NCBI RefSeq assembly: GCF_001905545.1
Contig: NZ_LIPD01000011.1
Span: forward strand, 187,495 to 251,494
Source of the DNA: Streptomyces sp. CB02056
GTDB taxonomy: Bacteria > Actinomycetota > Actinomycetes > Streptomycetales > Streptomycetaceae
DNA: 64,000 nt
Direction of reading: 5' to 3'
Part shown: positions 44,201 through 55,232 of the stretch, one piece after another
Layout of the letters: the number at the start of each line of letters is the position of its first letter
How positions within the stretch are numbered: position 1 is the stretch's first letter
The notes under the pieces: generated by a model
Seen by the model: only the letters and a program-made list of their open reading frames with translations
What the model was told of the DNA's origin: nothing
The model's database searches: none
Translations under genes and position numbers: made by a program

Positions 44201-45479
44201 GCGCCTCGGTGAGCAGGTCGACCGACCCGGCCGTCCAGTCCACGTGCGGGGTGGGCTCGTCCACGTGCAGGGTGCGGGGCAGCACGCCGTGCTGCATGGC
44301 CAGCACCGTCTTGATCACCCCGGCCACGCCCGCGGCGCACTGGGTGTGGCCGATGTTGGACTTCACCGAGCCCAGCAGCAGCGGGAGTTCACGCTCCTGG
44401 CCGTAGGTGGCGAGCAGCGCCTGGGCCTCGATCGGGTCGCCGAGGGTGGTGCCGGTGCCGTGCGCCTCCACCACGTCGACCTCGGCCGCCGCCAGCCGGG
44501 CGTCGGCCAGCGCGTGCCGGATCACCCGCTGCTGGGAGGGGCCGTTGGGGGCGGTCAGGCCGTTGCTGGCGCCGTCCTGGTTGACGGCGCTGCCGCGGAT
44601 CACGCCGAGCACCCGGTGCCCGTTGCGGCGCGCGTCGGAGAGCCGCTCCAGCATCAGCATGCCGACGCCCTCGCTCCACGCGGTGCCGTCGGCGGCGCCC
44701 GCGAAGGCCTTGCAGCGGCCGTCCGGGGCCAGCCCCTTCTGCTGGCTGAACAGCACGAACATGCCGGGGTTGGACATCACCGTCACGCCGCCGGCCAGCG
44801 CGGTGGTGCACTCGCCCTGGCGCAGCGAGCGGGCGGCCCAGTGCAGCGCGACCAGCGAGGAGGAGCAGGCGGTGTCGACCGAGACCGCCGGGCCCTCCAG
44901 GCCGAAGTGGTAGGCGATCCGGCCGGAGGTGACGCTGGAGGTGGTGCCGGTGCCCAGGTACAGGTCCACGCCCTCCGGGATGTCCGAACCGGTGCCGTAC
45001 AGCTGCGAGGTGGTGCCGACGAAGACGCCGGTCCGGCCGCCGGCCAGCGACTGCGGGTCGATGCCCGCGCGTTCCACGGCCTCCCAGGAGGTCTCCAGCA
45101 GCAGCCGCTGCTGCGGGTCCATCGCCAGCGCCTCGTTGGGGCTGATGCCGAAGAAGCCCGCGTCGAAGCCGGCCGCGCCGTCCAGGAAGCCGCCGTGGCG
45201 GGTGTAGCTGGTGCCGGCGGCGCCCGGGTCGGGGTCGTACACCGAGTCGAGGTCCCAGCCGCGGTCGGTCGGGAACTCGGAGATCGCGTCGGCCTCGTCG
45301 ACCAGGAGCCGCCACAGCCCCTCGGGGCTGCGCACGCCGCCGGGGAAGCGGCAGGCCATGCCGATGATCGCGATCGGCTCGTGGCGCTCGTCCTCGAGCT
45401 CCTTGAGCCGCCGGTGGGCCTTACGGGTATCGGCCACCGCCCGCTTGAGGTACTCGCGAAGCTGGTCTTCGTTGGCCAT
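40092..45479 (-). CDS. Type I PKS, module KS-AT(methylmalonyl)-DH-KR-ACP
   Basis: A 1795-residue single-module synthase with an N-terminal docking coiled coil (MANEDQLREYLKRAV). KS has Cys205. AT has Ser645 and YASH at 743-746, so methylmalonyl-CoA. DH is apparently active with His948 (DHAVSGTVLLP) and Asp1114 (HPALMDA). KR has GGTGTLGA, the LDD motif and Tyr1538 (B-type), and ACP has Ser1705 (LGFDSV). B-type ketoreduction plus dehydration predicts an alpha-methyl trans double bond. The C-terminus is a short docking tail. AGGAAAG precedes the ATG. A 142-bp gap separates it from the upstream PKS gene. Confidence 0.95.
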   Translation of the reverse strand: MANEDQLREYLKRAVADTRKAHRRLKELEDERHEPIAIIGMACRFPGGVRSPEGLWRLLVDEADAISEFPTDRGWDLDSVYDPDPGAAGTSYTRHGGFLDGAAGFDAGFFGISPNEALAMDPQQRLLLETSWEAVERAGIDPQSLAGGRTGVFVGTTSQLYGTGSDIPEGVDLYLGTGTTSSVTSGRIAYHFGLEGPAVSVDTACSSSLVALHWAARSLRQGECTTALAGGVTVMSNPGMFVLFSQQKGLAPDGRCKAFAGAADGTAWSEGVGMLMLERLSDARRNGHRVLGVIRGSAVNQDGASNGLTAPNGPSQQRVIRHALADARLAAAEVDVVEAHGTGTTLGDPIEAQALLATYGQERELPLLLGSVKSNIGHTQCAAGVAGVIKTVLAMQHGVLPRTLHVDEPTPHVDWTAGSVDLLTEARAWPETGRPRRAGVSSFGVSGTNAHVVLEQAPPVEAPLVETPSAAPTGPVALAFSAKSPAALRDQGARLRELLAADPALIPADLASSLASSRSGFVHRAAVVGATTAELHDALGDFASGTADVTGRTVFVFPGQGSQWVGMAVELLDSEPVFAARIAECADALAEFTDWNLIDILRGADGAPGYDRVDVVQPALWAVMVSLATLWQAHGVQPDAVIGHSQGEIAAATVAGALTLQDGARVVALRSQAITAIAGNGGMVSIALPAEDIDLTPWQDRISVAAVNGPTSTVVAGDADALDELLERLTTDGIRVRRVPVDYASHSAHVERIQDDLLTALADLRPRPPKVPFWSTLDSRWTDTAAFDAAYWYRNLRHPVQLEEAVRALLAEGFTTFVEISPHPVLTPGLQETLDEATAPTVACGTLRRDQGGLARFLASAAELWVRGVAVDLSGRSAGARPVDLPTYPFQHERYWLEPSSGTGDVTAAGLGATDHPLLGAALPLAEGDGVVLTGLLSLRSHPWLADHAVSGTVLLPGTAFVELAVRAGDEVGCGLVEDLAIEVPLILPERGAVVLQAVVGAADESGLRPVAVYGRPQDAPHGEPWTRHAGGLLAADDAQAPAESGPWPPAGAAPVDLDGFYDRLEQAGYGYGPVFRGLTRAWRLGEQVHTEVRLPRQAHADADRFGLHPALMDAALHGMGLARREGAAEGNGLPFAWSGVRLHGTGATALRVTVSPTGPDSVSLALFDETGAPVASVASLAVRTISAGQLRAARRGQRDALFRVEWTRVVPGDGGRAERWAVLGDDRAVPGLRLDGLAGLDRLDSLAGAACGPEVLLLPAPPADGGSPADAHRVTGEVLGLLQEFLADERFAGTRLAVLTGGAVAATPGDPVPGLVHAPLWGLLRSAQAEHPDRFVLVDLDGTVDAAAVLPAALASGEPQLAIREGELFAPRLVRATPTADLRPLDPAGTVLVTGGTGTLGALLARHLVTEHGARHLLLTSRSGPDAPGAADLTTELTELGATVTVTACDTADRDRLAATLADIPTDHPLTAVVHTAGVLDDAVVETLTPEALARVLRPKLDAAAHLDELTAELDLAAFVLFSSAAATFSSPGQGNYAAANAYLDSLAARRRAAGRPAQSLAWGLWAQPSGMTGHLGEAELERMSRGGTVPLSERDGLALFDEALAVPAPLVVPAALDLAVLRGRTPVPHLLRALVRPAARRAARSRTGEDGGRLAERLAALSGADRRRAALDLVRAQIAGVLGHSSAEQVDPELPFSKLGFDSVTAVELRNRLYQASGLRLPATAVFDYPTAGALAERMRALLLPEAEADGGTDGGTAEEQAAEEARAAEIDGMDITDLVELALGTSVDPAGV

Positions 45480-48400
45480 CTCAGATCACTTTCCTGCGGC
45501 GGAGTGGTGGCTGCCGGGGTCGTCCGGCTCCGGGGCGGGGCGCGGCCGCGTCCGGGCGTGTCCGGGGCCGCCGGGCCGTGCCCCGGAGGGGGCCGGCCCG
45601 GCGGCGCGGGGGGTTCCTGGATCAGTCCAGGGAGTCGACGAGGGCGAAGAGCTCGTCGTCGGAGGCGGCGTCGAGGTCGCTGTCGTCCCCGGCCAGGCCG
45701 GCCGCGGAGGCGGCCGGGCCGTCCAGGCGGTCGAGCAGGGCCCGCAGGCGCGGCGACAGGCCGTCGAGCGCGTGGCCGTCCGCCAGCCGCCGCTCCAGGG
45801 CGGCCTCCAGCCGGTCCAGCTCGGCGAGGACGGGCTCCTCCCGCGGTGCTCCCTCCCGGGGCAGCCGACCGTCGAGGAAGCCGGCCAGCGCGGCCGGGGT
45901 CGGGTAGTCGAACACCAGGGTGGCCGGCAGCCGCAGCCCGGTCGCCTCGTGCAGCCGGCTGCGCAGCTCCACGGCGGTCAGCGAGTCGAAGCCGATCTCC
46001 TTGAACGCCCGGGTGGCCTGTACGGACTCCGCCGAGGCGTGTCCGAGCACGTCCGCCACCTGGGTGCGCACCAGGTCGAGCAGGGCCCGGGTCCGGTGCT
46101 CCCCGGTGAGGCCGGCGATCCGGCGGGCCGGGTCCTGGCCGGCGCCGGTCTCGGCGGCCCGTCGGCCGGTGGCGCGGACCAGGCCGCGCAGCATCGGCGG
46201 CACCTCCCCGCCCCGGAAGGCGGCCGGGTTCAGCCGGACCGCGACGGCCAGCGGGTCGGCGCCGGTCCGGGCGGCGTCGAACAGCTCCAGGCCCTGCTCC
46301 GCCTGGAGCGGCGCCATCCCGCCGCGGGCCAGCCGGCCGAGGTCGGCCCTGCCGAGCCCGCCCGCCATGCCGGCGTGCGCCGGGTCGTCGAGCTGCCACG
46401 GGCCCCAGGCGATCGCGGTGCCCGGCAGGCCGTCGGCGCGGCGGCTGCGGGCGAGCGCGTCCAGGAAGGTGTTGGCGGCGGCGTAGCCGGCCTGGCCGGC
46501 GGCGCCGAGCACCCCGGCGACGGAGGAGAACAGGACGAAGGCGTCCAGGTCCCGGCCGGCCGTCAGCTCGTGCAGGTTGACCGCGCCGTCGACCTTGGGG
46601 CGCAGGACGGTGGCGACCCGCTCGGGGGTGAGCGCGTCGAGCACGCCGTCGTCGAGCACCCCGGCGGTGTGCACCACGGCGGTGACGTCGTGCGCGGAGA
46701 GCAGCGCCGCCAGGGCCGTCCGGTCGGCCGCGTCGCAGGCGGCGAGGGTGACCTCGGCGCCGAGCGCGGTGAGTGCGGCGGTGAGCTCGTCCGCGCCCTC
46801 GGCCCGGGGGCCGCCGCGGCTGGTGAGCAGCAGGCGGCGGACGCCGTGCGCGGTGACCAGGTGGCGGGCGACCAGCCGGCCGAGCGCACCGGTGGCTCCG
46901 GTGACCAGGACCGTGCCGTCCGGGCGCAGGGCCGGGGCGGTGGCGTCGTCGGTCGCGTCGGCGCCGGCGCCGGCCCGGGCCAGCCGGGGCGCGGAGACCG
47001 TGCCCCGGCGGACGACCAGCTGGGGCTCGTCGGTGGCCAGCGCGGCGGGCAGGACGGCGGCGGAGGCCTCGTCCCCGTCCAGGTCGACCAGGACGAACCG
47101 GCCGGGGTGCTCGGCCTGGGCCGAGCGGACCAGGCCCCAGAGCGGGGCGTGCGCGAGGTCCCGGAGGTCGGCCCCGGCCGCGTGCCGGGTGACGAACACC
47201 AGCCGGGAGTCGGCGAACCGCTGGTCGGCGAGCCACTCCTGGAGGAGGGTCAGCGCCCGGCCGGTGGCGGCGTGCACCCGCTCGGCGAGCGGGCCCGCCA
47301 CCTCGGCCGTCCAGGGCACCAGGACGGTGTGCGGGGCGGCCGCGTCGAAGGCGGCCAGGTCCGGCCGGCCCGGCAGGCCGAAGGCCGGCTCGCCGAGCAC
47401 GGCCCAGTCGGCCGTGGCCGGGGCCGCCGGGAGCCGCAGCCCGGCCGGCTCGACCCGGTAGAGCGCGTCCCGGCCGCCCGTGCCGGCCCCGGTGATCGCC
47501 TCCGGCGAGACCGGACGCATCACCAGGGACTCCACCGAGGCGACCGGCGCACCGGTGGCGTCGGCGATGGCGAAGGCCACCCCGCCGGCGCGGGCCGGGG
47601 TGAGCCGGGCCCGGACGGTGGCGGCGCCGGAGGCGTACAGCTCGACGCCCGTCCAGGCGAAGGGCAGCCGGCCGTGCGGGGCCTCGTCGGTGGAGATCCG
47701 CTCCAGCAGGGTGGAGGCGGCCATCGCCTGGAGCACCGCGTCGAACATGCCGGGGTGGATGCCGAACCGGGCGGCCGCCGTACGGCCCTCCTCGGGCAGC
47801 GCGACCTCGGCGAAGACCTCGTCCCCGCGCCGCCAGAGCGCCGTCAGGCCGGCGAACAGCGGCCCGTAGGCGAAGCCGGTCTCGGTGGCCCGCCGGTAGA
47901 AGCCGGTCAGGTCGACCTGCTCCGCGCCGGCCGGCGGCCAGGCCCGGAGGTCGAAGTCCGGGGCGCCGGCGCCGGTGCCGAGCACGGCGTCGGCGTGGTG
48001 GGTCCACTCGCCCTCGGGGGCGTCCTCCGGCCGCGAGTGCACGGCCAGCGGGCGCCGGCCCGCGGCGTCGGCCGGGCCGACCCGCAGCTGGAGCAGCACG
48101 CTGCCGGTGCGCGGCAGGACCAGCGGCGCGAGGTGGGTGATCTCCTCGACCCGGTCGCAGCCCACCTGCTCGGCGGCGTGCAGGGCCAGCTCGGCGTAGG
48201 CGACGCCGGGGACGACGGTGCGGCCCATCACCCCGTGCTCGGCGATCCACGGGTGGGTCCGCTCGGAGAGTGAACCGGTGAACAGGAAGCCCGTGCCGTC
48301 GGCCAGTTCGGCCATCGCGCCGAGCATCGGATGCTCCGGCGAGCCGAGTCCGGCCCCGGCCAGGCCGACCGGGCCCCCGTCGTCCTCCAGCCAGTACCGC

Positions 48401-51400
48401 TCGCGCTGGAAGGCGTACGTGGGCAGCTCGGTCCGGCGGGCGCCGGGCAGCAGCCGCGACCAGTCGACCGCGGCACCGCGCAGCCGCAGCGCGGCCAGCG
48501 CCTCGACCAGGGACTGCTCCTCGGGCCGGTCCCGGCGCTGGGCGGCGATCAGCGCGAACCCGGAGCCGGGCAGGCTCTCCCGGCCGGCCGCGGTGAGCAC
48601 CGCGTCCGGGCCCAGCTCCAGGAAGGTGGTGACGCCCCGCTCGGCGAGCGCGAGCAGCGTGTCGTGGAAGCGGACGGCCTCGCGGACGTGCCGCACCCAG
48701 TACTCGGGGTCGGTGGCCTCGGCCGGCAGCGGGATCCGCGGCTGGTGGTAGGTCAGCGACTCGGCGACGGCGCGGAACTCCGCCAGCATCGGGTCCATCA
48801 GCGGGGAGTGGAAGGCGTGGCTGACCCGCAGCCGCCGGGTGCTGCGCCCGCGCTCGGCGAGCACGGCGGCGACGGCCAGCACCGGCTCCTCCGGTCCGGC
48901 GATCACCACGGCCTCGGGGCCGTTGACGGCGGCCAGCGAGACCTGCCCGGTGAGCAGCGGCCGGACCTCCTCCTCGGTGGCGCGGACCGCCACCATCGCA
49001 CCGCCGGCGGGCAGTTGCTCCATCAGCCGGCCGCGGGCGGCGACCAGCGCGGCCGCGTCGGCCAGCGACAGCACCCCGGCGACGTGGGCCGCGGCCAGTT
49101 CGCCGACCGAGTGGCCGGTGACGAAGTCCGGCCGCGCGCCGAAGGATTCGACCAGGCGGTAGAGGGCGACCTCGACGGCGAACAGGGCGGGCTGGGTCCA
49201 GCCGGTCCGGTCGAGCAGCTCGCCCTGCTGGAACACCACCTCGCGCAGCGGCCGCTCCAGGTGCCGGTCCAGCTCGGCGCAGACGGCGTCGAAGGCGTCC
49301 GCGAACTCCGGGTAGGTGTCGTACAACTCCCGGCCCATGCCGGGGCGTTGGGCGCCCTGGCCGGTGAAGAGGAAGGCGGTCTTCCCAGTCGCGGCGGTGC
49401 CGCGCGGGCCGCGGCCGGCGGCCAGGGCCGCCAGGCCGTCCAGCAGGCCCTCGCGGTCCCGGGCGACCACCGCGCCGCGGTGCGGCAGCGCCGCCCGGGC
49501 GGCGGTCAGCGAGTGGGCGAGGTCCGGCAGGACGGCCTCCGGGCGCTCGGCCAGGAAGGCGGCCAGCCGCTCGGCCTGGGCGGAAAGCGCCTGCTCGGAG
49601 CGGGCCGAGAGGAGGAACGGCAGGGCGCCGTGCCCGGTCGGCGCGACCGGCGGGGGCTGCTCCTCGGGGGCCTGCTCGACGATGACGTGGGCGTTGGTGC
49701 CGCTGATCCCGAAGGAGGAGACACCGGCCCGGCGCGGGCGGCCGGTCTCCGGCCACTGCCGCTCCTCGGTGAGCAGCTCCACCGATCCGGCCGTCCAGTC
49801 GACGTGCGGGGTGGGCTCGTCCACGTGCAGGGTGCGGGGGAGCACCCCGTGGTGCATCGCCAGCACCATCTTGATGATGCCGCCGACCCCGGCCGCGGCC
49901 TGGGAGTGCCCGATGTTGGACTTCAACGAGCCCAGTTGGAGCGGCAGTTCGCGGCCCTGGCCGTAGGTGGCGAGGAGGGCGTTGGCCTCGATCGGGTCGC
50001 CGAGCCGGGTGCCGGTGCCGTGCGCCTCGACGGCGTCGACCTCGGCCGGAGCCAGGTCGGCGGCGGCCAGCGCCTCGCGGATCACCCGCTCCTGGGCCGG
50101 GCCGTTGGGGGCGGTGAGCCCGTTGGAGGCGCCGTCCTGGTTGATCGCGGTGGCCCGGACGACCGCGAGGACCGGGTGCCCGTTGCGGCGGGCGTCCGAC
50201 AGCCGCTCGACCAGCAGCACGCCCACGCCCTCGGCGAAGCCCGTACCGTCGGCGGAGGCGGCGAAGGCCTTGCAGCGGCCGTCCGCCGACATGCCGCCCT
50301 GGCGGTCGAACTCGGCGAACAGGCCGGGCGTCGACATCACGGCCACACCGCCGGCCAGCGCCAGGTCGCACTCGCCGCGGCGCAGCGCGGCCGCCGCCAG
50401 GTGGAGCGCCACCAGCGAGGAGGAGCAGGCGGTGTCCACGGTGATCGCCGGGCCTTCGAGCCCGAAGGTGTACGCCACCCGGCCGGAGATCACGCTGGCC
50501 GCGCTGCCGTTGCCCAGGTAGCCCTCGACCTCGCCGGGGACGCGGCGCAGCCGCGAGGCGTAGTCCTGGCCGCTGGTGCCGGTGAACACGCCGACCCGGG
50601 TGCCGTGCACCGAGGCCGGGTCGATGCCCGCCCGCTCGAAGGCCTCCCAGGAGGTCTCCAGCAGCAGCCGCTGCTGCGGGTCCATGGCGAGCGCCTCGCG
50701 CGGGCTGATCCCGAAGAAGGCCGCGTCGAACTCGGCCGCGTCGTGCAGGAACCCGCCCTGGCCGCCGGGCTCCCAGCCGCGGTCGGCCGGGAAGCCGGTC
50801 AGCGCGTCGCCGCCGGCCCGCAGCAGCCGCCACAGGTCCTCGGGCGAGCCGACCCCGCCGGGGTAGCGGCAGCCCATCGCGACGATCGCGATGGTGTCCT
50901 GGTCGCCGTCCCGGGCCGTCGCGCCGGTGGCCGCGGCCGGTCCCGCGGTCGCCGGAGCCTGCTCGTCGAGCAGCCGGGCGCGCAGGTGGCGGCCGAGCGC
51001 GGTCGGGCTCGGGTGGTCGAAGACCAGGGTGGCGGGCAGGCGCAGCCCGGTCGCGGTGCCGAGCCGGTTGCGCAGCTCCACCGCCGTCAGCGAGTCGAAG
51101 CCGAGGTCCTTGAACGCGCGGTCCGCGTCGATCGCCTCCGCCGAGCCGTGCCCGAGCACCGAGGCCGCGTGGCCGCGGACCAGGTCCAGCAGCAGCTCCG
51201 TACGGTCCGCCTCGGGGAGGGCGGCCAGCCTGCGGGTCAGCGCCGAGCCGCTCGGCCCGGACACCGCCTCGGCCTTGCGCCGGGCCGGGGCCCGGAGCAG
51301 GCCGCGCAGCAGCGCCGGGACGGGGCCCCGGCCGCGCCGGGCGGACAGGTCGAGGTCGGCGGGCAGCAGCAGCGGCTCGTCCAGCAGGGCGGCCGCGTCG

Positions 51401-54400
51401 TACAGGGCCATGCCGAGCTCCGAGCCGAGCGGGGTCATGCCGCCCTCGCTCATCCGCTCGACGTCCCGGGCGTCCAGGTGCCCGGTCATGCTGCTGCGCT
51501 GCTCCCACAGGCCCCAGGCGAGCGCGGAGCCGGCCAGGCCGCGGGCCCGGCGGTGCTGGGCGAGGGCGTCCAGGAAGGTGTTGGCGGCGGCGTAGCCGCC
51601 CTGGCCCGCGCCGCCGAGCACACCGGCGGCGGAGGAGAACAGGACGAAGCAGGCCAGGTCCCGGTCGAGCGTCAGCTCGTGCAGGTTGAGCGCGCCGTCG
51701 ACCTTGGGCCGCAGCACCGCGTCGATCCGCTCCGGGGTGAGCGAGCCGATCACGCCGTCGTCGAGCACCCCGGCGGTGTGCACCACGCCGGTGAGCGGGT
51801 GCGCGGCGGGGACCTCCGCGAGGACGGCGGCCAGCCGGTCGCGGTCGGCGGCGTCGCAGGCGGCGACGGTCACGGTGGCGCCGAGGGCGCGGAGTTCGGC
51901 GGTGAGCTCGGCGGCGCCGGGGGCGTCGGCGCCGGTCCGGCTGGTGAGCAGCAGGTGGCGGACGCCGTGCTCGGTGACCAGGTGGCGGGCGAGCAGGGAG
52001 CCGAGGGTGCCGGTGCCGCCGGTGATCAGCAGGGTGCCGTCCGGGTCGGGGGCGGGCGGCACGGTCAGCACGACCTTGCCGGTGTGCCGGGCCTGGCTGA
52101 CGTACCGGAAGGCGTCGCCCGAGCGGCGGACGTCCCAGGTGGTGATCGGCAGCGGCCGCAGCACGCCGGCCTCGAACAGGTCGACCAGCTCGGCGAGCAT
52201 CGCGGCGATCCGCTCCGGGCCGGCCTCGAACAGCTCGAAGGCGCGGTAGGCGACGCCGGGGTGCCGGGCGGCGACCTCCTCGGCGTCCCGGATGTCGGTC
52301 TTGCCCATCTCGACGAACCGGCCGCCGCGGGGCAGCAGGCCGAGCGAGGTGTCGACGAACTCCCCGGCCAGCGCGTTGAGCACGACGTCCACGCCGCGGC
52401 CGCCGGTGGCCGCCAGGAACTCGCGGCCGAAGTCCAGCGTGCGGGAGCCGGCCAGGTGGGCGTCGTCCAGGCCGAGCGGCCGCAGCGCGTCCCACTTGCC
52501 CTGGCTGGCGGTGCCGTACACCTCGGCGCCCAGGTGGCGGGCGAGCTGGACGGCGGCCATGCCCACGCCGCCGGCGGCGGCGTGCACCAGGACGGACTCG
52601 CCGGGGCGCAGCCCGGCCAGGTCCTTCAGCGCGTAGTAGGCGGTGAGGAAGACGATCGGGGTGGACGCGGCCTCGGTGAAGTCCCAGCCCCGGGGGATCC
52701 GGACCAGCAGCCGGTGGTCGGTGACGGCGGTGGTGCCGAAGGAGCCGGCGAACATGCCCATCACCCGGTCGCCGGGGGCGAGCGCGGTGACGTCCCCGGC
52801 GACCTCCAGGACGACGCCGGCGCCCTCGTTGCCGAGCAGGCCGGCCTGGCCGGGGTACATGCCGAGCGCGTTGAGCACGTCGCGGAAGTTGAGGCCGCCG
52901 GCCCGCAGGGCGACCCGGACGTGGCCGGGGGCGAGCGGCTCCAGGGTGTCCGGACAGCCGGCCAGGACGAGGTTGTCCAGGGTGCCGCGGCCGGTGGTGT
53001 CCAGCCGCCAGGGCTCGCCGGCGGGCGGGGTGAGCGCGCCGGAGGTGGCCGCGCGGGCCAGCCGCGCGGCCAGCACCGTCCCCTCGCGCAGGGCGAGTTG
53101 GGGCTCTCCGGTGGCGAGGGCGGCGGGCAGCGCGGCGGCCGAGGCGGCGGTGCCGTCCAGGTCGACCAGGACGATCCGGTCCGGGTTCTCGGACTGCGCG
53201 GAGCGGACCAGGCCCCAGAGCGGGGCGCAGGCCAGGGCGGTGACGGCCTCGCCGGGGTGGGCGGCGACCGCGCCGCTGGTGGCCAGGACCAGCCGGGACC
53301 CCGCGAAGCGGTCCTCGGCCAGCCAGGTCTGCAGCAGCTCCAGCACCCGGTGGGTGACGGCCCGGGCCTGCTCGGCGGTGCCGCCGTCGGCCGGCGCGTC
53401 GACCGGCACCAGGACGGTGGCCGGCACCTCGGCGGGCAGCGCGTCCAGGCCGTCGGTCCGGTACGGCTCGACGGTGTCCTCGGGCAGCGGGACGGCGGTC
53501 CAGTCGATCCGGAACAGCGAGTCGGGGGTGGCGGGCCGGGCGGTCGTGCCGGCGGCGCCGATCGGGCGCAGCACGAAGGAGTCGGCGGTGGCCACCGGGG
53601 CGCCGGACCGGTCGGCGACCAGCAGCGAGACGCTGTCCCGGCCGGTGCGGCTGAGCCGCACGCGCAGCTCGGCCGCGCCGGAGGCGTGCAGGGTCACCCC
53701 GCTCCAGGCGAACGGCAGCAGGTTCAGGCCCTCGCCGCCGTCCACGGCGCAGCCCAGCGCGTGCAGGGCGGCGTCCAGCAGCGCCGGGTGCAGTCCGAAG
53801 CGCTCGGCCCGGGAGCGCTGCTCCTCGGGCAGCCGGACCTCGGCGTAGATGTCGTCGCCGTCCAGCCAGGCGGCCCGCAGACCGCGGAAGGCCGGGCCGT
53901 AGCCGAGACCGCCCGCGGCCAGCCGCTCGTAGTAGCCGTCCAGGTCGACGGCGGTGGCGCCGGCCGGGGGCCAGGCCGTCAGGTCCTCGGCGGCGGCCGG
54001 TGCGGCGGCCTGGGCGAGCCAGCCGCTGGCGTGCCGGACCCAGGGCGCGTCCAGCGGCGCGTCCTCCCGGAGGGAGTGGACGGTGACCTCGCGCCGGCCG
54101 CTCTCGTCGGCCGGGCCGACCCGCACCTGGAGGGCGATCCCGCCGGTCTCCGGGAGCACCAGCGGGCTCTCCAGGGCGAGTTCGTCGACCCGGTCGCAGC
54201 CGGCCTGGTCGCCCGCGTGGACGAGCAGGTCGAGGAAGGCGGTGCCCGGCAGTAGGACCGAGCCGAGCACGGCGTGGTCGGCCAGCCAGGGGTGGGTGCG
54301 CAGCGAGAGCCGGCCGGTGAGCAGCAGGCCGTCGTCGTCGGCGAGGGTGAGCGAGGCGCCGAGCAGCGGGTGGTCGGCGGAGCCGAGGCCGAGGTCGACG

Positions 54401-55232
54401 GCGTCCCCGCCGGAGGCGGTGGCCTCCAGCCAGTACCGCTCGTGCTGGAAGGGGTAGGTGGGCAGGTCGGTCCGCCGCGCGCCGGGGAAGACGGCCGGCC
54501 AGTCGACCGTGCGCCCCCGGACGTGCAGGGCGGCGAGCGCCGAACGGAACCGGGCGGGGCCGCCGTGGTCGCGGCGCAGGGTGCCGGCCGCGACGGCGGT
54601 GGCCTCGGCGGCGTCCAGGGTGTCCTGCACGGCGGAGGCGAGCACCGGGTGCGGGCTGACCTCGACGAAGAAGGCGTGGCCGTCGGCGGCGAGGGCGCGG
54701 ACGGCCTCCTCCAGCCGGACGGTCCGGCGCAGGTTGCGGTACCAGTACGCGGCGTCCAGCCGGACGGTGTCCAGCCAGGCGTCGTCCACGGTCGAGTAGA
54801 ACGGCACCTCGGAGGTCCGGGGGGCGATCGGGGCAAGCAGGGTGAGCAGCTCGTCCTGGATCCGCTCGACGTGGGCGGAGTGCGAGGCGTAGTCGACAGG
54901 GACGCGGCGGGCGTGGACGCCCCGGGCGTCGAGGGCGGCCTGGAGCTCGTCGAGGGCGTCGGCGTCTCCGGCGACGACGGTGGAGCTGGGGCCGTTGACG
55001 GCGGCGACGGAGATCCGGTCGTGCCAGGGGGTGAGGTCGATGTCCTCGGCGGGTTGGGCGATGGAGACCATGCCGCCGTTTCCGGCGATGGCGGTGATGG
55101 CCTGGGAGCGGAGGGCGACGATGCGGGCGCCGTCCTGGAGGGTGAGGGCGCCGGCGACGGTGGCGGCGGCGATCTCGCCCTGGGAGTGGCCGATGACGGC
55201 GTCGGGCTGGACGCCGTGGGCCTGCCAGAGGG
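43485..55232. repeat. 110-bp identical runs in two methylmalonyl-AT coding regions
   Basis: Bases 43485-43594 and 55123-55232 are identical by eye over 110 bp, covering the AT active-site serine region of two methylmalonyl-specific ATs. The third methylmalonyl AT (about 38060-38215) is closely similar. This points to recent duplication or homogenisation. Confidence 0.8.
45561..45587 (-). terminator. Weak hairpin in the gap between two PKS genes
   Basis: TCCGGGGC at 45561-45568 can pair with GCCCCGGA at 45580-45587 across an 11-nt loop, within the 142-bp gap. This is the only sizeable spacer between PKS genes in the run. It could attenuate read-through, but such pairs are frequent in DNA this GC-rich. 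Confidence 0.25.

Noticed and set aside
36593..46004. Long plus-strand ORFs (36593-40147, 39828-46004) opposite PKS genes
   Set aside because: Low-complexity translations with Gly, Val and Ala runs; antisense to well-supported PKS frames.
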